From Larix kaempferi (lineage: Eukaryota; Streptophyta; Pinopsida; Pinales; Pinaceae): a stretch of 64,000 bases of DNA. The stretch spans positions 2,002,001 to 2,066,000 of the forward strand of contig BSBM01000822.1 in the NCBI GenBank assembly GCA_027924585.1, read 5' to 3'. Positions 32,795-44,652 of the stretch are shown piece after piece. The notes beneath the pieces were generated by a model. It was not told the DNA's origin, ran no database searches, and worked only from the letters and a program-made list of their open reading frames with translations. Every line of letters begins with the position of its first letter. Position 1 is the stretch's first letter. Both the position numbers and the translations under genes were made by a program.

Positions 32795-33335
32795 GTTTTC
32801 TTGAGTTTGGTTATTGCTCTCTCCTTTGTTCTTACCAATTATATCTCCTTTACCATTATTATTTTTTTGGCTAATTTGCATACCCAAGTTCTCACTTACC
32901 CTTTTAACAAAAAAAATTCTCAATCTTAATAGCATATCAATAAGTGACCTTCTGGTGAAGATATGTCCAAAAACTACATTTGTGTTTGGACGTACATGTG
33001 TAGGACACTACAATATTTAATTAGAACCAAGTGCTCCTCAGAATTCTTGATGCACAAATTTAAATGCAAGTTATGGAAGGTATTGGTGTCTTATGACACT
33101 GCTTGGTATTTCATATGGTGCAAAGTTCTCCATCTCGTGTAATTTCATTGTGATTTCCAAAAATCTAGACTTCCTCCTTGAGGGCATCAATAAAAAATTT
33201 CCAAGTGGGTTTTATCCCAAATGATTCAAGTTCACTTTGGGCTTGTTGCACAGAGCAATAGTCCCACCGACATTTGACATGGGGAAGGGACTTGGTAGTG
33301 CGAAGGTGATCTTCTCAGTATTGGAAATTTTTTGA
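32795..33335. other. AT-rich sequence with possible decayed minus-strand coding
   Basis: Between 33160 and 33330 the minus strand gives stretches of plausible protein (for example QSELESFGIKPTWKFFIDAL) without a family I recognise. Nothing else is supported. Confidence 0.3.
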
Positions 33336-33623
33336 ATATAGTAATATCCCTCTAGCAAACTTAACCATTTCTCTAAAGTAATTGTGTATCTTTATTTCAA
33401 ACAAAGGAATGCCAAAGTTATCTTGTACCTTGAATGTCATCATACCTCCAAAGTGAATGCTTGTTGAAGGTGCCTCCATAATATAGTAATATCCCTCTAG
33501 AAAACTTAACCATTTCTCTAAATTAACTGTGTATCTTTGTTTTAAACAAAGGAATGCCAAATTTATCTTGTACCTTGAATGTCATCATACCTCCAAAGTG
33601 AATGCTTGTTGAAGGTGCCTCAA
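33336..33623 (-). repeat. Tandem duplication, unit 145 bp
   Basis: Copies at 33336-33480 and about 33481-33623 share gtaatatccctctag, aggaatgccaaa and cttgtaccttgaatgtcatc, displaced by 145 bases, with a few substitutions. On the minus strand both encode IHFGGMMTFKVQD followed by FGIPLF, so a short unrecognised coding piece has been duplicated. 145 is not a multiple of 3. Confidence 0.9.
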
Positions 33624-35196
33624 TCATCATTAGTTGTCGAAGGATATGGGGAAAATCTCCATCATCGTGTTCCCACAATGCTTGAGGCCCTCCTTGAGCA
33701 ACAACTTGATAAGATATCCTACTCAATCATCTTTATTTGTATACCATGGGAAGTTGCTCAAGTCATTGAAGAAAGTCTTCACATGGCTTGATTAGTTTGA
33801 GGCCCAAATCCCCATACCTTAGCCTTATTAGGAACATGCATGAAACAAAGAGCATGTTACTATGATACCGTTGATCTAAATTTTGTTGAGAATGAAATGA
33901 AGATATAAATAACATAAGAAATAACACATGGACATTGCAAATAGCATAGTAATATAGTGAAGCCAAAATTCTATTAATGAATTAAATAGTGAAAACACTA
34001 AAACATGCAAAGCAATACAAACCAGCTAGAATGGTGGTAGCTTATGTATGAGAAGAGTTGTGCTGGCTACATTGATTTATAAAAAATCCCATCACAAGAG
34101 GTTGAAATTGCCTTTAACATAAAGTCTAAAAACCTAAGATCAACTAGGAGATGAAGTGGAAAAAGGAATTTTGTCCCTAAGTAACCTAGTTGATATGTCA
34201 ACTCCTTTTATGTTTCCTCCAAACCGAGAAAAGAGTGACCCTAATATACTAACTGACCCGGTTGTATTTAATTTCACGATGACATAGAAGTAACATTGAC
34301 AACTTGGTCTCCCAAGGTTGTAATATATTACTGAAGTGGGTCCATGGTATTCTCCTCTTTAACTTTTAGTGCATGTCACTCATCTTGGATTCCATGCAGG
34401 ATGAAAAAATTATCTTTGAAAAATGACTTGTTTTCCACGTCATGTTGTACCCTTCCTCTGTTTTTCTGAATGGAGTATCTACTTTTACTTGCTCCTTTAA
34501 GGGGTATCACACTAGAAGGGAAAAAACTGTGAGAGGTTGGTAGGAAGGGTGGCAATACTAGGGAGAGATATGTAAGATGAACTTTCCTACACCACTCTAG
34601 GCCTTCAAGCCAGTCCTTGGGCTAGAGGCAGGGTACCCTCAATGTTTCTAAGGCAAGTGCCCTCAGTTATCACTCAAGGGCATCCTATTTATCTATGAAG
34701 CTTAGACTAGAGTTATAACAAAAATTGATGGTCCATGTAGTTAGCCTCTATTGTTGGGTGGTTATTCAAAAATGCTATTTTTCGAGTAAAAGGCTAGGAA
34801 TATGGTGTGGACAACCAATTCTCATGAATAAATCTATGCTTCGGGGGCACCTTAATCATAATTTCATCACTAAAGGATACACATAATACCATAAATATAT
34901 AAAGAATAAGAGATCTAGGCATGCATTATTTCAAAAATATACTCTTGAAGATATAAAATCAAATGGGAAAGATGTACATAGATCCATTGATTCATTAAAA
35001 AAAAGTAAGACACATAATTGGAAGGAAGCCATCACAGCATGCATGATATTTTATTTCTTCATCTTTTGGAAAATTACTTTGGTCTTGATTATAAAATAAA
35101 ATTAACAATTATTCTTCTAGTTGCAATAGAGGGCACAAGGAGGGACTATAGAATCTTTGTCCCAGGCCTATTGCTTTTCCTTCCTAAAAATTGGTT
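33624..35196. other. AT-rich region, possible decayed LTR
   Basis: At 33861-33870 atgatacc is reminiscent of a copia primer site on the minus strand, and it is followed by LTR-like text (ttgttgagaatgaaatg) with a TATA-like tttataaaaaa near 34080. No second copy is seen, so this remains a suspicion. Otherwise I see nothing. Confidence 0.25.
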
Positions 35197-38100
35197 TCAA
35201 ATAATGTTTACAGAGAGAAGGAAGAATGAGATGAAGAAGAAGGGATGCCATTGATGTTGTAGATCCCATGGCACTAAGTCTAGATACAATTTGGCAGCCT
35301 CACAATATAAAATGATCCAATCCTTTGCTATGTAGTTGAGATTTCCTTTTGTGGCCTTCTCTCTCCATTGATTCCATAGGTTGCCCATAACTATGATGTC
35401 GTAGGTGTCATTAACAACTAAAATAACCTGGTATTGCATGCCATTGGAAAATTGTTGTCTCGTGATGAATAAAATGGTTAACCATCACTTTCCTTCTTCA
35501 TGTCTTTAATCTCTTGCACACTAGAGATATGTTGGTTGAATAGATTATTCCCTTACTACCTCTACCACTTCCTCCTCATTATCGTGCGCTAGGATAAAAA
35601 TGATTGTTGCTTATTTCTCATTGGTTCCTTGTTCTTCTTGGTCTTTCTACTTTAGGAGGTGGATGCTATGAAGTCCTTGGATGATCTGGATTAAATTATT
35701 TCAATGGGAGAATTTATTGGGGTGGAGCTATTTGTTATCCTTTAATATCATAGTCATGTAATATGTTTATTAATCACCATCCCCAATCATTGACTGTCCC
35801 CCCCCTTTAAAATCCTGAAAGATCTATTTAATTCTAAAAGGGGGGCATAATCAATAGTCCCTAATGAATAAATCATCCTTGACAACAAGTTCCAAGCGGC
35901 AATTGATGGATGTAGTTGGCTATATATTTCAATGGAAAAGGGTATGACGTTCTTATGCGGTACTACTATCAAATAGGGAGTGCCATCCCACAATATTTTA
36001 TGGTATGCATCAGGGGAACACAACCTTAATTGGTCATTCCAAGGGTAGGGTAAACCATGATTAATCATGGTGCCTATGTATGCTAGGAAAGTTTTGATGT
36101 GTTACTTAACATCCATTGGCATCTTTTTAGTGATATTCCAATTGTTACATTTATTCATGCTAGTCTCTATGTCCATGTATATTTAGGTCTTATCCTTGAT
36201 ACCCAACAACCCAAGGGATGTTGTTGAGATGGTGTTGATTACAACCTTTACCAACTTGGCTACCCTATTTCTATTACGTACCTCCTTTTGTGTGTCACTA
36301 AGGTACTTGAAGACTTGTTTATAGAGGGTATCAAATTCCAAATAGAACTTCATATTATCTCTTATTGAAGGTAAATCCTTGAAGACATATCCCCACATTG
36401 TATTATCCACCTCAGTTTTTTTACCATCTTAGCCTTGGTTAGAGCTTGGGCCACACCTTACCTTCCAAGTGTCTACCTCTTTCTTCAAAACAACCACTTG
36501 TTTTCTCTCTCCATGCCATTTCTTCTTAGTTTCTTCCAACTTTTGTCCCTATTTCTTGAGGTCTTGTATTCTTTTTTTTGTAATCATTTCGATTGAGATG
36601 ACCTTCATAGCACTATCTTCTTCCTTGGATTTCCACCCTGCCATCTCATTCATCAATTGATCTACTCGTCGCTATGAGATTTCTCTTTTTGGGCCTTAGT
36701 GATTTCATGTCCAAGAGTGTTAATCACTTCATTGGATTCCTTTAAATTGAATGATAGATTAGGTGATTCACCTTGAACAACCTACATGTTTTTTATCCTT
36801 CATTACATTACTTGGTTTTAGGTTGTTAAGGAAGCATTCTCTCCTCTCAGTAAACTGACCTCATATGCTAGTTTTTGGTTTTCCTCCAACATTGGTTGAG
36901 TGACTGGAAACATTGAATCCATATGAGGACTCTCATCACTCCTATTCATTCATCTCTCTAACAAGAGGGAAATAACCTTAGTTGATTCCTTCTTCCCTTT
37001 TATAATTGAAGCTAAACTAGCCTGCAATATATCATTTTGCATCTCAAGGGACTTCACTCTTGCATTCAAGAAATGGTTCCTCACATAGATGGAATACAAT
37101 TGCTTCTTGTAATTTTCACTCAATAAAGCATAATTAAGGTATTTATCATACACTATGTTGCTTCATTCTTGTGCCATTGAAATATCATAGTCGAGTGGGA
37201 CCCCATATGTTTGAAAAGTGATCTACAGGGCTCTCTAGTCCTACATCTTTAAATATGTTTTCTAAGCTAAGGGCTCGGGTGATGTCACTTAAAACTACCC
37301 TACCACATCATTGTACCTTGGAAATAATCTGAACTATGTTAGATCTTCACAAGTATTTGTATATGTGACTATTCTCAGGTTTTCCATCTGTTTCTTCATT
37401 TCCTTTTTAGGATCTCTAGGGTGTTACATATCTCCTTGGGATGGATCACATTTTCCTATGGGGTTTGATGCCATGTTACCCATGAGGAGCTAACAATAGG
37501 TGTGTTAAGTACCCCCTTAAAAGCTGCAATTGATAATATGTAAAATATTTTAGAGGGTGGAGGAGAGGGTGTTGTGCGGGATGATGTGACTTCCCCTTAT
37601 TATGCACTACTTGGCCCTTACCTATATTGATTTCTTCTTCTTACTATCTCATTCCCAACAAAATTAGATTATTGCTTTCTTTAGCTTGTGCTCTTCCTAT
37701 CTTCTTTCATCCCCTGTTTTCCTCTTCTTAAAATGATTTTGCTTTGTCAAGATGTCCCCCAAAGCATCATCTCCTTCATATGTCCCTCTCATATCAATTT
37801 CCTCTCTATAGTCCCAGGGAGTCTCCTCTTATTCAATAATTGTATATTTTATTACATCTTCCCCTTTTTCTATTTTTTGTTATGATATATATTGTCTCCC
37901 ACTAGCCTGATGTGTTGAGGTGTCAAGCTAAAAACCATGTGGAAAATCATGTTGTGTCTATGAGTTGTTGGAAGAGGATTGAGACTCGGAAGGCATGTTT
38001 TACCTAGATGAAAGAAACTGTTGATTTATGTTGGCTAGGGTAGTGAAAGTAGAGAGCATATTAGTCTTTTTTATTGAAGGTGCATTGTGATTTGATCCCA

Positions 38101-38936
38101 ACCCTAGACCTTTTCCCTTTCCAATACCTTGATTGGTTATTTGATGCCTTGGTCCTCCTTCTCCTGTGAATCCCAAAGCTTGCATGATGGGAATGACCTT
38201 GGGGTAAGGTAAGAGATCTTAAATTTGAGATGTGGCAATTAGCTCAGGTGGGAGAGAAATTCCTTGCTCAACTTTTTATATCAAATCATTCATTGGGTTC
38301 ATTTCCCATATTTCCTCTTTGGCCACATTATCATTTATGTCATCCTGATATTCATCACCATCATTCATGCCATCATACAACCTAGAAAAATCCTCATATG
38401 GAGGAATGATTTGATATGAGGCCCTTTTTAGTCCCTAGGTATTGACTCATTCTCCACCATGATCCTCCCTTATGCTTGGTAAAATATTATGGATGAACTC
38501 TAAGTCTTCTTAGCTCAAGAGGGGTGATGAATTTCATTTCCTCCGTGGACCTATAACACCCAAGGGCCTGTAAAATGTATATCAAGCTGGAATCTAAGGA
38601 TGGCCTCGATTTCTTCATATGTATCTTTATTTTCCAGCCTTTCAATTGATGTTCTAGGTTCATGATATTGGGAATCGGGGTGTTTTCTCCCCTTATCAGT
38701 TTCTAATAACAAATGTGGCTCATACCTCTCAGGGATCAAGCTGTTTCAAGATTTCGATGGCATCCTTGATGTCTTTCCTATCATTTATGGCATAGCCACC
38801 CATAGTTACAAGGAATTTCATCTTACTTTTCTTCCTAGATTTAAGTAAATGGACAACATCGATCTCTACCATTCTCAATGACATATTTCCTCACAAACAC
38901 CCTTGAGATAAGTAGTTTATCCAACATGTAGGTTGT
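35197..38936 (-). pseudogene. Heavily decayed minus-strand coding region, unrecognised
   Basis: Several minus-strand frames give protein-like segments between many stops: 35787-36068 (NHGLPYPWNDQLRLCSPDAY), 36183-36410 (LEFDTLYKQVFKYLSDTQKE), 36950-37153 (helix-rich, YDKYLNYALLSENYKKQLYS), 38000-38185 (Gly-rich) and 38551-38739. The order on one strand and the protein-like composition suggest one former gene or element. Part of it, ENQKLAYEVSLLRG near 36870, looks coiled-coil. I do not recognise the family. The region appears to continue beyond the small LTR element, at 41231-41700. Confidence 0.4.
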
Positions 38937-38941
38937 TGAAT

Positions 38942-39212
38942 TGAAGCGATATAAACTTCTTAAACCCACAAATAATTCTATAACTCCCACGGATCCTTGA
39001 AAAGCTACATATTTGATAATTGATGAATAATAGATGATGATTTACATTTACAATGGCCGGACTTATATAAGTCCCTTTGTGACTTTCCAATGTAAAGTCA
39101 TGACTCTTTGATAATTATTAATTATTAATTGTTAATTATCTATTAATATTAATATTAATATTAATGTTAAGATATATTATTAATATGTTTATATATATAT
39201 TTTTATATAACA
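38942..39212 (-). repeat. 3' LTR of the small LTR element
   Basis: Starts TGAAGCGATATAAAC on the plus strand and ends ATATAACA. It is a near-identical copy of 40962-41225. The AT-rich half contains repeated attaat and atatta words. Confidence 0.9.
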
Positions 39213-39226
39213 TTGCCTCTCTCTTA
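39213..39226 (-). promoter_or_regulatory. Polypurine tract of the small LTR element
   Basis: The minus strand reads TAAGAGAGAGGCAA directly before the LTR start TGTTATAT. It overlaps the stop codon of the internal frame (39224-39226). Confidence 0.75.
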
Positions 39227-40507
39227 GAAAGGCTTTGTTCTCAAAGCCTTATAATGTTGTTGCATCGTTCCTTGTGACGTTGTAGCTGACGAAACATGTC
39301 GATACGAACTTCTAAGTGTAGAACATAACTTTCGATATGTTGAAGGATCAATCCAGCCAAAATTGATTTGTTGTTGACTGTTGGGATTCTCTATTGATTT
39401 GTTGTCAGGAGCCTTGAGCACATTAGTACCATTATCTTTCGACAATTCCCACTTTTTAGGATATTGGTTTATATGGCTGGGGTGTCGATAGGGAGTTATT
39501 GTTGTTTGTTTTTTAACCAGATTGTCTTCTCTCTGAACTGTGACGAGGACTGAATTTTTATTTGCTTCTTTTTTCTCAATGTAGATTTTTGAGTCCAAGG
39601 GCTTTGATGTCCTCTTTTGAATTTGCTCCAACTTATTGTCTAACGAGTCTTTTTATTTTTTAAGATTTCGGGTCATTTCTTCTTGCGCTTTCTTATCATC
39701 TTTAAGCTTCTAAATTTGATCCATTAGATCTTGTTTGTGCTTCTTGAGGTGACCATTTTCGTCAATGTTTTCTAATAGTTTCTTCTGAAGATCTCGATTC
39801 TCCTTTTCTAGCTTTTGATTCTGTTGTGCTTTATCCTTCGTCTTTTTTATTTGAAGAAGCAATTTCTGATTATGATCTCTTAAACGAGAGCTCTCTTCTT
39901 CTTTATATGTGACGATTTTGTCGAATTCTGACTGCATCTTTTGATTTGACTTCTGATTACCCTATGAAATCATCTTTGATATATCCTTGAAGTCTTCAGA
40001 TGTTGGAGCTTCTAAATCTGACTTTATTGTAGTATCTTGAAATGTGATTCTCTTCTGCTTATAGGAAAAAGTAAGAAACTTCTTTTTAGCATTTAAAATG
40101 AAGGTCCCCAATGTTTTAATCCAAGGTAACCCCAAAACTATGTCACCATCAGAACTCCATAAGGAACTAACAGTGAATTGAGATATGACCATATAATCTC
40201 CAACATTCAATTCTAATCCACTTATTTGAAATTGCTTCCTGTTCCAAAGGTCTAGCCTTTCACTTATATTAGATTCAGGAATCACTAAATGGTTAGCAAA
40301 TTCAGCACTAATATAATTATTTATTCCACTAGGGGCAGTAGAAATGGTGATGTCCTTCTCTGCAAGTGTACCTTTAACTCTAAATAGTATTGAGACATTC
40401 ATCAGTGAGGTGCTAGGAAACCTTCCCTTTTTTTCAACATTAAAACCCATCTTCTTGAGTTTTCTTTGAAATTTATTCAATATATCCTTCTTTTTTATAA
40501 TCAACAA
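39224..40507 (-). pseudogene. Internal frame of the small LTR element: retropepsin-like and coiled-coil
   Basis: One frame from 40507 to 39224, broken by TAG 39962-39964, TAG 39710-39712 and a TAA near 39653. Residues 1-180 resemble a retroviral-type aspartic protease fold: ISAEFANHLVIPE, then VSSLWSSDGDIVLGLPWIKT and LNAKKKFLTF, the usual ILG-W second half. The expected D-T/S-G active site is replaced by ISTAPSG, so catalysis is unlikely. Next comes a Lys/Glu/Gln-rich coiled-coil (NQKLEKENRDLQKKLLENID), then a basic Ser/Thr/Gln tail ending at the polypurine tract. No ATG is seen at the left boundary, so the N-terminus may be missing. Confidence 0.65.
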
Positions 40508-40554
40508 TATTCAATATGATTCTTCTTCTAATATTATTTTCCCCTTAATATATG

Positions 40555-40665
40555 TAAAATAGTGTAGATTGGGTGGTTGGGAGGAATGATTGTTACCTTG
40601 CCCACCTAGGTTCAAATCTCACTTTTTGTTTGTTGTTGGAGAATAAAACCAAAACCACTTATTAA
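40555..40665 (+). mobile_element. SINE-like tRNA-derived head inside the small LTR element leader
   Basis: An A-box-like tgggtggttggg (about 40569-40580) and a B-box-like aggttcaaatct (about 40609-40620) are spaced as in a tRNA gene, on the plus strand, against the orientation of the host element. No clear tail or target duplication was found. Confidence 0.4.
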
Positions 40666-40674
40666 GAAACCACG

Positions 40675-40880
40675 TGCGGTTTCACTTCTTTTTTTTACTT
40701 TTCTTTTTCTTAGGACAGGTCCTATTTTTTAGAAAAACTTTACTTTTTTTTTTTTTTCCTTTTTACTTCTTCTCACTTCTTTTTTTTTTTAATTTTTTTT
40801 CTTTTTTCAGAAAAACTTTACTTTTATTTTTTTTCTCACTATCTTTCTTTTCTTTTTCTTTTTATTTGTTTTAGGTCAAC
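40675..40880 (-). repeat. 200-bp purine-only leader tract of the small LTR element
   Basis: The plus strand is almost pure C/T with long T runs and repeated ttttctttt; the minus-strand transcript would be A/G-rich. The words agaaaaactttact occur twice (about 40731 and 40809), so part is duplicated. Confidence 0.85.
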
Positions 40881-40947
40881 GACCTAATTTGGAGAAACTC
40901 CCGAAATTATTTGGCCAAAAGCCAAATCAACGAAATGCCCAAGAAGG

Positions 40948-40960
40948 GGCTCTGATACCA
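40948..40960 (-). promoter_or_regulatory. Primer binding site of the small LTR element
   Basis: The minus strand is TGGTATCAGAGCC, the same initiator tRNA-Met type as copia-A, one base from the LTR end. Confidence 0.9.
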
Positions 40961-40961
40961 C

Positions 40962-41225
40962 GGAAGCGATATAAACTTCTTAAACCCACAAATAATTCTA
41001 TAACTCCCACGAATTCTTGAAAAGCTACATATTTGATAATTGATGAATAATAGATGATGATTTACATTTACAATGGTCGGACTTATATAAGTCCCTTCGT
41101 GACTTTCCAACGTAAAGTCATGACTCTTTGATAATTATTAATTATTAATTGTTAATTATCTATTAATATTAATACTAATGTTAAGATATATTATTAATAT
41201 GTTTATATATATTTTTTATATAACA
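40962..41225 (-). repeat. 5' LTR of the small LTR element
   Basis: A copy of 38942-39212. The first base on the plus strand is G where the other copy has T (GGAAGCG against TGAAGCG), so one terminal dinucleotide has mutated. It ends ATATAACA and is followed by tgact. Confidence 0.9.
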
Positions 41226-41230
41226 TGACT

Positions 41231-41700
41231 ATATCCCATTTAGTCTTATCATTGTGAACATGAACCAAGAACCAATCTCCCTTCTCGTTGGCATCACCCA
41301 ACAATAAACATTGCCTAATCTACGCAAACATCCTCTTGAAATCCTTTCTCTAGACTATGGAGAAGGCATCATACATGAATTTGGAAACATATTTGATGTA
41401 GGATGAACTAGACTCCCCCCTCTTAACCTAGGGTATCCAGTCATTGCATCTGGTGGGAAGGTTCTTATGAGTCTTTTGTAGGTTCAAGAATGTTAGGTGA
41501 TGGCTTTGATGATAAATAAACATATTGACTAGGTACGCAGGATACCTGAATACACAGTTGGTTTGGAAATCTACTAGTTGTTGCCTCATTCCTATTGTTA
41601 TTGCGTCAACCTACCTAAAGTTAGGGATGGTGGGTGCAATATAAGCATCAACAATGACTACCATTCCCTCAGTGAGATCAACATCACTCTACTTGTTGAG
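41231..41700 (-). pseudogene. Continuation of the decayed minus-strand coding region
   Basis: On the minus strand one frame gives long protein-like runs with few stops: MRQQLVDFQTNCVFRYPAYL, YIKYVSKFMYDAFSIV, CLLLGDANEKGDWFLVHVHN. It runs into the small LTR element and appears to resume on its other side (YMLDKLLISRVFVRKYVIEN). The family is not recognised; the order suggests a retroelement or host gene remnant. Confidence 0.4.
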
Positions 41701-44580
41701 TATCAAGGTGAACATGAATATATATTATTGGGCCCAGGGGGATTTTTTTTTTATTCTCTAGGGTGTGAGGGAAACTTCAAATAAACCATAGTTATAATTT
41801 AGTCTTCATAATATAGCCCCTTTTGTAGACTCATTTAGGGCTTTGAATCTCTATATTTGGCTCTTATGGGAGAGGAGAATAGAGCCTAAGGAGGTAGTAA
41901 CTTCCTACCCGTTAGTAGAGGTCAGAATGGAGGTAGCATGGTGGTAATTTCTTGTGCAGAGGCCTACAAATTTAGGGAAAGGGTAAGTGTTAAGGATGAG
42001 GTGTTGAACTAACCTAGATAGCCACTAAATATGGGATTTTATCCCCTATGATTGTTTCCTATAGGGAGAGAGAATCAATTATTGAGGGGAAGCAGTAGTC
42101 ATGTGGGGCATGTCTACATGAGCAAAGGAATCCATGAAATGGAAAATATTGGAAGAGGAGACGTCACAGGTATCATACCTTGCATTGGTGGAACAGTAAG
42201 AGGAGCTTCCTGAGGTTGCCTTGGAAGATTTCGTTATCATGAGTGAATTACAGAGGATAATGGCATGACAATGAGTAGGTTATAGGTGTGAGAATCAAAT
42301 ATAAAAGGCACCAAAGGTTTTTGAGAGTAATCACAAGGGAAATTTCACTGAGTTCATGTTTGAAAAACCACTTACCTCGTAACTAAAGGAGAAATAATAT
42401 GCTAGAAAAAAAGGTAGCAGTAAAATGGATTTGTCACTAGTTTCAATGGAGCTTAGGGATCACTTTAAATAACTGAGTGTTCATTCCTCAAGTACAGAAG
42501 CTCAATTGATTGCAAGAGGTGAGAAGAAAACAATTTTGGGCACTTAAGAAGGGGGGGATTTTCATCCATGTTTGAAAATCCTATAATAATTGCTCATTCA
42601 TGCCTAAAGCATGATTGCAATAACGATTTTTGTCTAAGTTGGATAGACACGCGTCAACCATTTATTGAATGATTAAAGAAGAATTGGATGGGACCCACCT
42701 ATGGGATTATATCATTAGCAGATTGGATACTCGGAATCTAGGTTGAGCTAGAATGTGGTGTTGTTGAATACCTCCTTGGAAAATAGATTCTCAAAAGCAT
42801 TTAAGGACCATATATCTCTAATATTGATTAGATATAGGTCATTGACACTCTTTTTATTTCTCTAAATACTGATTGGACCTTCCTTGATGTGAAGAGATAT
42901 GGACCCTTGAATGAGGATGAATGACAACATCCTGACTATTCACGCTAGCATTCCTTTCGCGGGACCCCACCTACAAGCCTGAGAATGAAGCAATATGATC
43001 TCTTGATTTGTTGAGTGTGAAGAGATCTTAGACACTTGTGCTAGCCGTCCATTCATGTGGACCCATCAACACTACCCAATGTGAATGATCACGGGTCAAA
43101 GATTTGAGGAGCATGGTGAAATCTTAGCCATTCACGTTGTTGATCTATTTGTGGGACCTCGTTGACATTCCCTAGTGTGAACATATCTACATCATTGATT
43201 TGTAAGGCACACCGAGATCTAGACCATTTGCACAACCACTAAACCTTTGGAGTTTCAACAAACAACCCAAATGCAAAGAGTTGTAGGCCATATATGTCTG
43301 ACTAAATCATGATTGTTGCAGTCCTTGTGGATTTGTGGGACCCCATTTGAAAATTTATAGTGTGAGCGATTGTGGGTTGTATATCCACTTGGTCTAATAA
43401 AACCTCAACTATTGTTCCAGGGCCACCATATTATGATCTCAACCAGCTTTCTAAGCTAACTTGAACCATCGATCTTGTGGATAAGGGTGAACTTGGTCAT
43501 CCGCTTATTCTATGTGAGTTTGAGCGGTGAATTTCTATAGTACCTTTTTTGAAAGAACAACACATTGTCAACAACAAAAAATTTCAATCACTCCTTAACT
43601 TCGACATTAGAAAAATGAGTAATGTTATCAAACTCTGCATCTAAAGCAACTTTAATTGAACCAACATAGCCTTGAAACCTTCCCTTTCAATCATCACACC
43701 ACTCTGAATAAGGGATGGATCTTCTTGTTTTTTAAGGACTTCAAACACTTAAAAAATGATTTCATATGATAAATCCCATCACAAGCCAAAATGAATTACT
43801 CCATGGTTTCAATTATATATCCCAAACTCTATGTATTTTTGTAAATCTATTATTAGAAGGGACACTATCTTTTGTCTCACTTTCCTCATAAAAGATTCAT
43901 AAATTTTATAAGAATGGAATTGGTCCGTGTGCTTCATATATAGAGCATACCATAAGTGTACAGGCTCAATTCCTAGGTCACACCAACTTGAATTGTCACA
44001 TTCTTGAGAATCTTGTTAAAGATCAAGGAAAAAACCAAATACGAGGACATGTAAAAACTTTTGGTCTTCAAGTAATCCAACAATTGATTTGAAATTTGAT
44101 TGGAAACCAATTACGCCCATTCAAATATCACTTTATTGTGTCGGTATAATAAATGATAAAACCCACATACATGTACATGTAGTCCATGGTTTCTTGTCTA
44201 ACTAGACAAAAAATAGCCATGCCATTTTTTTGTAGGGGTCGATGAATCCAAGGATACCAACCTAATACATATTTGGAACTTCTAATTTGTGTTGTGCCGA
44301 CCTTTTGTTCAATATGATAAAACTACCACTATGTGAACTCGAGAAAATATCAGACTCATACATTTTAAAAATATTAGTGGGATCTAGGAGGCACAATATT
44401 TTGCTAAAAGTGGGAGGAGTAAGAGATACTTCTAGCTTGACTTCTCTATCCTATTTCACAGCCCTATATTTAGAAATAAACCTTTTAAAACACCACTAAA
44501 TGGCTTTTAACAAATCACAAACCTCTACTACACTCCATTACAAATTTTGAAGTCCAAACCACATTTGTCCAATGTTCCTC
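41701..44580. other. AT-rich region with decayed gtgggacc repeats
   Basis: Between about 42690 and 43400 words such as gtgggacc, ccattcacg/ccatttg and agtgtgaa recur about five times at irregular spacing near 90-180 bases, the remains of a tandem array. No gene is supported. Confidence 0.45.
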
Positions 44581-44652
44581 CTATGGTGGTTTTGAATACC
44601 ATTTGTATGTCTTTGACTATGGTGGTTTTGAATACCATTTGTATGTCTTTGA
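44581..44652. repeat. Two exact 36-bp tandem copies
   Basis: The unit beginning ctatggtggttttgaatacc occurs at 44581-44616 and 44617-44652 without a mismatch. Confidence 0.97.

Larger units (their letters stand above)
38942..41225 (-). mobile_element. Small non-autonomous LTR retrotransposon, 2.3 kb
   Basis: Two direct repeats of 271 bp (38942-39212) and 264 bp (40962-41225) flank a 1.75-kb interior. On the minus strand the order is LTR, primer site TGGTATCAGAGCC, purine-rich leader, one reading frame, polypurine tract, LTR. Flanking bases tgaat and tgact form a 4/5 matching target duplication. The LTRs differ by about six or seven substitutions plus small indels. There is no RT, RNase H or integrase, so it must have been mobilised in trans, presumably by a copia element that uses the same primer. 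Confidence 0.85.

Noticed and set aside
33858-34350. Possible copia LTR with primer-like tgatacc
   Set aside because: Only eight bases match the primer site and no second LTR or adjoining gag is visible.
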